Assembly (NCBI GenBank): GCA_016490735.1
Contig: JAEMWC010000010.1
Location: 870,001 to 934,000 of the forward strand
DNA from: Pachyseris speciosa
Lineage: Eukaryota; Cnidaria; Anthozoa; Scleractinia; Pachyseridae
Length of the DNA stretch: 64,000 nucleotides
Reading direction: 5' to 3'
The notes beneath the pieces were generated by a model. That model did not search any database, was not told where the DNA came from, and worked only from the letters and a program-made list of their open reading frames with translations. Shown piece by piece: positions 49,401 to 57,700 of the stretch (position 1 is its first letter; each line of letters begins with the position of its first letter). Position numbers and translations under genes: made by a program.

Positions 49401-51955
49401 TTTGGCTAATAGGTTGCTATAACAACGAATGGACGTCACTCAACTTGCGTTTACTTGGGATGGGTGGCTAAATGGTGAAAACCTTGCTTCGACTTGCATA
49501 CAAATTTGATCTCGAGTGAGCGCAAGTCATCACAAGTACACGCAAGTCCTGGCCAAACGGCGTTGCAAGTAGACCCAAGTTTTCAACTTGCGTCTACTTG
49601 CGAGTCCGTTTGGCCAAGGCTTTAAACAATACAATCATTAAACCTGTGCGTAAGGCAGTTTTATTCCGCTGCTACTTCCAAAGTAAATGTAGACAGCACC
49701 GCTTCCATCATCCCCTTCCCATGGCGCCCCGATAGCAACATCTGCCAGTGAAAGAAACAGTGTAGTAAGACCAAACACTGACAATTCAATCCAGTGTTTC
49801 TAGTTCTGAGAGAGTAAAATAAACGATGCATTCTATTGGGACCATTGTTAGTAGTAGTTCTTGACTCGATTCAGGAATATGTGAATACCCCGAACATGGT
49901 TTTCCAAAAGAACGAATAATCTGTACGAGGAAGACTCTTCACAGAGGAAACCTGAGAAACAGTCTGCGCGCGCGACTGAACATACTTCTGGTGCCTCGTC
50001 GCGGGCTTGGCCATTCTCGTCCCTCGAGCTCCGTACTGCGCAGGCTTGACGAAACGAGCGACTCTCGAAAGATCGAATAGGCTTACGAGTCTGATTGGCT
50101 TTTTCAAACAATTAAAATAAACAGAAGTAAAACAGAACTCTTAAATGGTAAATGATTTGAACCCAGGGGTCACATCATAACTAAGGGAAGTACGTCAATA
50201 AAATGAAGCACGATCGTCCGAAGTCATTGCGTGGCACGTTGACGCGAGCAGCGTTGTCTGGACTCTTATCGACAACGGCAAATTAGCCAATCAGAGTGCG
50301 AGATTACTAGCAATTGTGGTAAAAATTGGTATCGATGAAGATGTCAACGGAACTTAACGTCACCCAAGGAACAAGTAAATATTCTATAACGATCCGTTTT
50401 CAGACCAAACTGGCTACAAAACTATACTTGGGGTGGCACATCTAGCTGTAGAGAGCTTATATGACTTAAAATCTCACCCCCCCCCCCCTCCTCCCCCCCT
50501 ACTACCTCACCCCAGAGAAAAAGAGCCATTAATTATCTGGTCCTTGGGTGTATGGTAGCCTCTAAACCTTTCATTCAACATCCAAGTACATTTTAGAAAA
50601 ACAAACAGCGGTCTGGATCTCATAGATCAATGGATACAAATCCTGTGATCAGAACGTATACCTTGAAATTTATCTGCATTCACGTCTCCCACAGATGCAA
50701 TTGCCTCACCAAAATGAGCATTCACTTTTCTGTCTCCTTCAATAACAATATCTTGCAAATTGAGCGCACCCTGGCGAATGGAATCAGGACAACGTGAGTT
50801 CATTAGCTCGTTCATTAAGTCGTTCTTTCATTTGCTCGTTCTCCGGCCCCTTGTTCAGTTTATTTTGGAGAATCAATAACTTTTATATACGGACGAAATA
50901 CTGACCCGAGTTATTCGACAGGAAGTTCAATTTGTAAATAAGGAAAATACCATCTCATGGATGACCTCATCAAAGAACCTAGGTTTTGATTTTTTTCTTT
51001 TCTGGGTGGGGGGATGAGAAAATGTTGGAGTAACTTTAAACCACAGTGGCAGAAAATTAAGCAGCAGAGATAAACCATGCAAAGCCACACATTTATGCCA
51101 ATAAAACTGTTCAATTCAGAAAGCGCCGGTTTAAAAAGACAACAACAAACCTTTTCATTATTCAAGTACATGTAAACACGACCCTCATCCTTGACATGGG
51201 TGAAGTACGGAGCACCAACAAGAATATCTGTGTGCCTAAACACAATCAATTTATGTTATGACAACATTGCTATGGTTTGTCAAAATGTAGATCATCCACT
51301 GGCTGGCTCAGTTGGTAGAGCACCGGACTATCGTGCAGGCGGTTGTGGGTTGAAACCCTGGCCGTACCACCACTTAAGGTCCTTTGCAACGACATCGCCA
51401 AATGGTTAAACTTTCTACTCTTCTCGGATATATTCTCGTACCCAGAGTCTTCGGCCTGTTTGGTCAGCGGTTGGACGCCCGGAGAGACTCTGGCACAATG
51501 GACCGCCATTTCCCCAGAAAATCTGGGGTAAAACAATGGAAGCCGTCACGGGCCAGCCAATCAAAAAATTGATTTTCTTCCATTATCGCAGAGTCTCTCC
51601 AAGCGACTAACCGCTGGCCAAAGAGCCTGAGGACTCTGGGTACGAGAGTATGGGACGTAGTCCCCGCGGTTGTGGTATGTTCTTTTCCTCTGTTGGGAAG
51701 GTGCTGGGGGCGGGGGGTATCAGTTTATAAACCTTGAAAGGGACCTTGTGTCCTTTAAGCTCCTTTACATTACGTGTTCACTAGCTATGGCAAACCAATA
51801 AATAAAATACAAAAACAATCTCTGTATTAGGCAAAAGAGAGTGTAATCTTATCCTATTGCTGCAGTGACTTTGAGGTATTGGAGCTCTATAATAATTGAT
51901 AGAGCACTACACCAGTATTGCAGAGGTCACAGGTTCGAGTTGCATAAATGCCTGA

Positions 51956-52006
<51 letters not shown>

Positions 52007-52107
52007 CAACAAACTTTATTAATAACAATAAAAATTATACCTATTTACAACTATCATAAACTAAAAATGCAATAATAATATTAATAATGATAATAATAAT
52101 AATAATA

Positions 52108-52140
<33 letters not shown>

Positions 52141-54754
52141 ATCACTTTATTTAAGTCTGAAATGTATTTAGCTGAGCACAGATGCTCTACTAATTGGGGA
52201 GACTAAATCAAATCAACTCTAAATAAATCAAATGCAATCAAATGTTGGTTTTTGGGGAGAGGGGAAAACTGGAGTACCCAGAGAAAAACTTCTCGAAGCA
52301 GAGTAGAGAACCAACAAACTCAGCCCACTTATGACAGCGAGTTCAGGAATCAAACCCAGGACACATTGGTGGAAGGTGAGCGCTCTCACCACTGTGCCAA
52401 CTCTGCTTCCCCTTAATTACCGGGGCCAGCCGAAGGCTGGAACCGGTCAATGCTGTTTGTTCCTTTCGTTTTTTCAAAGTCTCGTTTCCAGGGCCCCGCT
52501 TTCCGCTGTGACAAAATCGTTGTCATAGTAACTTTACTTGAGGCAATCGAAGGCATTCCAGACAAAGTTAATAACTTTTGGAGGGAACGAAAACTTCCAC
52601 AATCTTTACGAGAGACTACTTCATGAGCGAAAACTTAAGAGGGGGTATTTAGAAAGACGTATTTAGGAGCGACCACTGCACTTGAGAGTGAACCTTTTAT
52701 CGAGTATCAAAGCGAACATATTTCAAAACTATCTTTACATCAATCTCTTGTAAAACGTAAGAACAAGAGTAGCATGTTAAAAACGTTTCTCTTCAATAGC
52801 ATTTCGTCGATTCTTATACCGAAGTCCTCGGCGAAAAACACACGTAAAACGAATTCAAAAAGAAGAAATCGGATAATTTTTTCGCCGCCCGACGAAATAT
52901 TACAGCGCAGCGAGAGAAAGAGGAAAGTTGTACATCAAAAAGACGACAAAAACAAGGCAATTATTTTGAGATAAATCGTTTTTCAACTGTGTGAATTTAG
53001 TACCAACTTAGCTCTATCCTCAGGAGTTCCGTAGAAGGTGAATAAGACTCAATAAAATATATTTGAGGGAAGCGAATATACTAAACAAACAAATCACGGA
53101 GGTTGCCGTAAATTAAGGTCTTCAATGTACAGAAATCCAAATCCAGATTGCACAAAAACTCTCAAATGAAGGCAACCAATGAACGAAAAGTGACAGGAAG
53201 TTCAATAACAATAGATTTTCATTCAAGATGAGGCAAAAAAACTTATCTAAAAGCACAAAAAATGTTCGAAATTTCACAGACGTGATTCGCTGCATGAACA
53301 CGTGTTCGAATTAATTATTCACGCAAGTTTTGCAGTTATTTTATCGGCTGTGGCTTTGCCTATCGTGCTAAAAGCTGAATTCAAAGTCCAGGCAGCTGCT
53401 TTAAATCCGCTATCTGTATTCAAAACTCTCTTGAAAGCGTTTTCGTTGCGGTTGAGGGAAGGAAAAATTATTCACAAGAAAAGTTTCAGAGGGCTCCGTT
53501 CGCTTTGATCTTCCATTCTGAGGCCACCTAAACATCGATTAATGTTCTTCCTTTCCATTTTAAGTGCCAAAGAAGTAATTTGTCCGTTTTAGGAATAAAA
53601 ACAAGATTCTGGAAGTTTGTAGATTTGGCCCGAAACACGCCATGATTACCTGCACTTTTCGAGCGCGTGATTTGAAGACAAAAAACCGTCTTCAATAGCA
53701 CAGGGTTACCGCGTTTTCAAAAATTGTAAACTATGACAAAATTAAATTTACTTTTTTGGATATCGTTAAGAATCAGCCTTTTGATTTAATGTAGATTTTA
53801 TGCCAATTTTTATGCGACAAAGCATAGGCGCCCTTGGCTGGCGTGATTTTTATATCCGGCCCCGCTGGCAGAAGAGACCTCTGCTAGCAGGGAAGATTTC
53901 TATGAAAGCCGAGGCGTAATTCTATTATCGAAATGAGTACTCAGGCAGATATCATTTTCTCTTTTCACATTACTAATTATCCGTTTTTTTCTCTAAAGAA
54001 TATTTGCGATAAAATAGATTTTCATGTGCCGCGACAAACTTGTTGATGTAAACGACCCTTACGCATGCTAGTGTAAACGTGGGTTGCCAAGGCAAAAGTG
54101 GCCCCGGTAAAATTCATGAAGTGATTCTCGTTTCTTAATCAGTCTTTCTTTTGGCTACTGATAAAGAAGAATTCACATCTAACAGCCTGGATCTTGCACA
54201 TCTTCAGTCTTTCACCCACGGTTCAATATATGATTTTCATAATAATATTATGTTCAAAGTTTTGACTTACTTATTGTCATCCAGGTCCACCGCACAAATA
54301 ACACTGCCAAAATAGCTTCCAGTCTGAAAATATCACAGAAACGTTTAAGTGCAACCTATAAATGCACCTACAGCAAAATTGTTCCAATTTGGGTCAAATT
54401 TCATCAAATCTGCCTTTTTTCACGGAAAAAATATATTGCTGTATGACTTTGTCACATGGTTTTGAGGTACCCCCTTTGATCAACTCATAATCTTTCCTAT
54501 GAAATTTTAACTTTTCCAACATTTGCCATATCCTTCGTTTTGCCAACTTTCACCACATGCATCAGTTTCACTTAACTTCAGTTTCACTTAACTTCTTTCT
54601 TATATAGGCTTCTTTTCGCAATTGCATAAATTGCGTTCACAACAACGAGGATCATTCTTCATTTGATTTCATTTCCGCAGTTCATATATGATTCATTTCA
54701 TATATCATTCACACTCATTTCTTTCACGGGATCATATGAACCCACAATTGACCT

Positions 54755-54795
<41 letters not shown>

Positions 54796-57700
54796 ATCGC
54801 ACCGGTAATCGCGAGGTCACGGGTTCAAACCCCGTTGAAGTCCTGAATTTTTTTCAGGCTTCTTTTCGCAATTGCATAAATTGCGTTCACAACTGCGAGG
54901 ATCATTCTTCATTTGATAACTTAAAACTGTTGGTGAAATTTCACCATGTTTGTCACTTGAGAAATAGCATGCATTTCTGGACAAACTATTGTTATACAAT
55001 CACAGGTAAACAGTCACCTTTAAATCCTTTGGTTGAGGCAATGGTGAGCTCACACTAAATTGGTCAAAGGAATAATCATATATATGAGCCTGAAAAACAA
55101 AAATACCACCATTAGTCATGGATACAAAAGGTCTCTGATACATTCGAACAGGATAATGATAATCAACACTTCAAGTCATGCTCAACTACAGAGTATACTG
55201 AGCTGGTATGTACGTGAACTAGTACACCATACAATGAGGGTGTGACAGCTTATTTCTGAGAGCAGCTTGATTTGTCTTCAGCCTTTTCCATTTTAGTCAC
55301 CTGGCTGACTAGCTGAAACAAAAATTATTGGAGTACTGTCTTATGCCTATGTACATTGTGTTCACCTGAAAGGCTTTATACAGCACTAAAATTCATACGC
55401 CAGGTATAGCTCAGTTGATACTATGCAGTTCAAGTCTTCTCAGATAAGAACGATAAACTGTAGGTCCCATCTCACAACACTTATTGCTCATAATCTGTGG
55501 GACGTTAAAGAACCCACACACTGTTCGAAAAGAGTAGGGGACGTAGTTCCTGGTGTGGTGGTCTATCTCTATATCTCTCATGTAATGAGGGTTGGGTTGG
55601 TAAATGCTTGGATGTATTACCTGTATAAGCAACTCTAAAAGTAAGGGTACATTAAGATGGTGATGATGATGATGATGATGATGACGGAGATGATGATGGT
55701 GATGATGACGATGATGAAGATGAAGATGAGGATGAGGATGATGATGGTGAGGATGATGGTGATGATGACGATGATAATTATGATGATGATGATCTGAGGA
55801 TGAGGATGATGAAGATGAGGATGAGGATGAGGATGAGGATGAGGATGATGATGGTGAGGATGATGGTGATGATGACGATGATAATTATGATGATGATGAT
55901 CTGAGGATGAGGATGATGAAGATGAGGATGAGGATGAGGATGAGGATGATGATGGTGATGATGATGATGATGACGATGATGATGATGAAGATGATGATGA
56001 TGTACAGAATTAAATTGCACAGAAAAATGTAAATTCATAATTATATAGAAAACTCTGATGACCTGGTTGCATAATTTATTTTTGGGAAAAAACTTATAAA
56101 TCTCTTCAAAATTTGAGATTCTGTGCTGGTTAGTGTAACTCACGCATCTGCAAGTGTGTTTTCATAATAATCTGCTGCTCATAAGATCAGGGATTAATAC
56201 CTCACTTATCACTGTACTGGCAGGCCTACCTTTCCTTTTAATTCGTTTGCCCTTGGAGCTCCACTGACTATATCTACAAGGAAATCATGAGTGCATAGTT
56301 GACAAAATTAATATTTTTTTATTTCTCCCCTTTTAAATCTGACAAGGCAATTTTACATAAAATGCTTGTATGTCAGTAAAGCCAGAATACATATATATGC
56401 AACAATAGTTTAGCCCTTGTAAAAATGAAAACTCTCCTGGATAGTCCAGGAATCTCCTAGATACGGATCGAATCCCCTAGTCTCCTGGAAGGGTCTGCCA
56501 CCACATCTCCAGGATAAAAGCAAATTTTTGGGTCTCAAGTAGAAGTTATATCTTCATTCAAATTTTCCAAAAGTCCGAGAAATATCAGTTTATGATCAAC
56601 AGCATTTGTGTGCATGTTTTGCCCAACCTGCCACGTACAAATGTTTACAGAAACCATAGAAAATATGTGTCTGTCATCACTCTGCCATATTATATTATTA
56701 GCAAATGTCTGATTGGACAAACATTCAACCAGTTAAAGCCCACAACAAAAATGCTAAAGTTTCCCATGAATTTGAGCCTACTGGCCTGTGTGTTTGCAAC
56801 TTTGCATTTGGAGGGGGGTGCATAACTTTTTTGGGAAGGGGGTGGGGTAAACAATGGGTGAAATCTCCCCGTTTCTCATGCCTTGGCTTTCTTTGAAATC
56901 AAAGCTTTTTATATTTCACTACAATTGACGAACTTGTTACTTCATGGAAATCAGAAGGAAAACACAAATTAATGCTGAAAGAAATGGAATTTTCTTCTGA
57001 AATGAAGAAAAGGCAAGTTGACTGCAAAGGCTAGTGTCTCTTTAAGAAAGAGAGATCAACAGCCATGTATTGTAATTTTCATTGTAAAAAAAAAAAAGAC
57101 CATGTTTGGTTGTCTTAAAGTGATCATAAATTACATTATTTTAGAGAGTGCACAGCTCAATAGCAGATTATTTTGTTTTCTAATTCGGTTTTCCTTGTGG
57201 TTTAGAATTACTTGCTTTGGGCCAGAGTAAGGATGGTGTTCAAAACAAGGACAAACCTGTTTTTTTCGAACTAGAGAATTTTCCACTTGCGACTGCATAG
57301 CCTAGAATAAAGTAACAGCATTATATTAAAACAACAACAAGACGTTTAAGTGCACATAAATCAAAATTTCAAAGCCACAGTTTTGTCCAATATGAAAATA
57401 GGTGTTTTAAGAGATAGCAAAATGCATGGGCCGCTCACATAATTATAAATATTCCAGTGTGGTATTTAATTAATTATAGGAACTACTTCTAGTGTGCCTA
57501 TAAATATTCAAGACATAAACATTCACATGCACTGCAGTGTCCTTGGATTAATAACTTGACATGCATAGCTTGTTAAGATGCGTGCATGCAATCTGAGCTT
57601 TACTACAAAATTCAAAGTAAACTGTATGCATGTAATCCTGTGTTAAATTATGTTAAAAAATTCTTTTGATGTTATTTTTTACATACCCATGTAGTCTTCA

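Noticed and set aside
54772..54845. Functional tRNA-Thr gene
   Set aside because: A and B boxes are present, but the anticodon stem does not pair properly and SINE lead-in and tail flank it. The same applies to the tRNA-like heads at 22.38, 22.76 and 51.3 kb.
55778..56143. His-rich ORF antisense to a GAT/GAG repeat
   Set aside because: Low-complexity translation of an intronic microsatellite with no other support.
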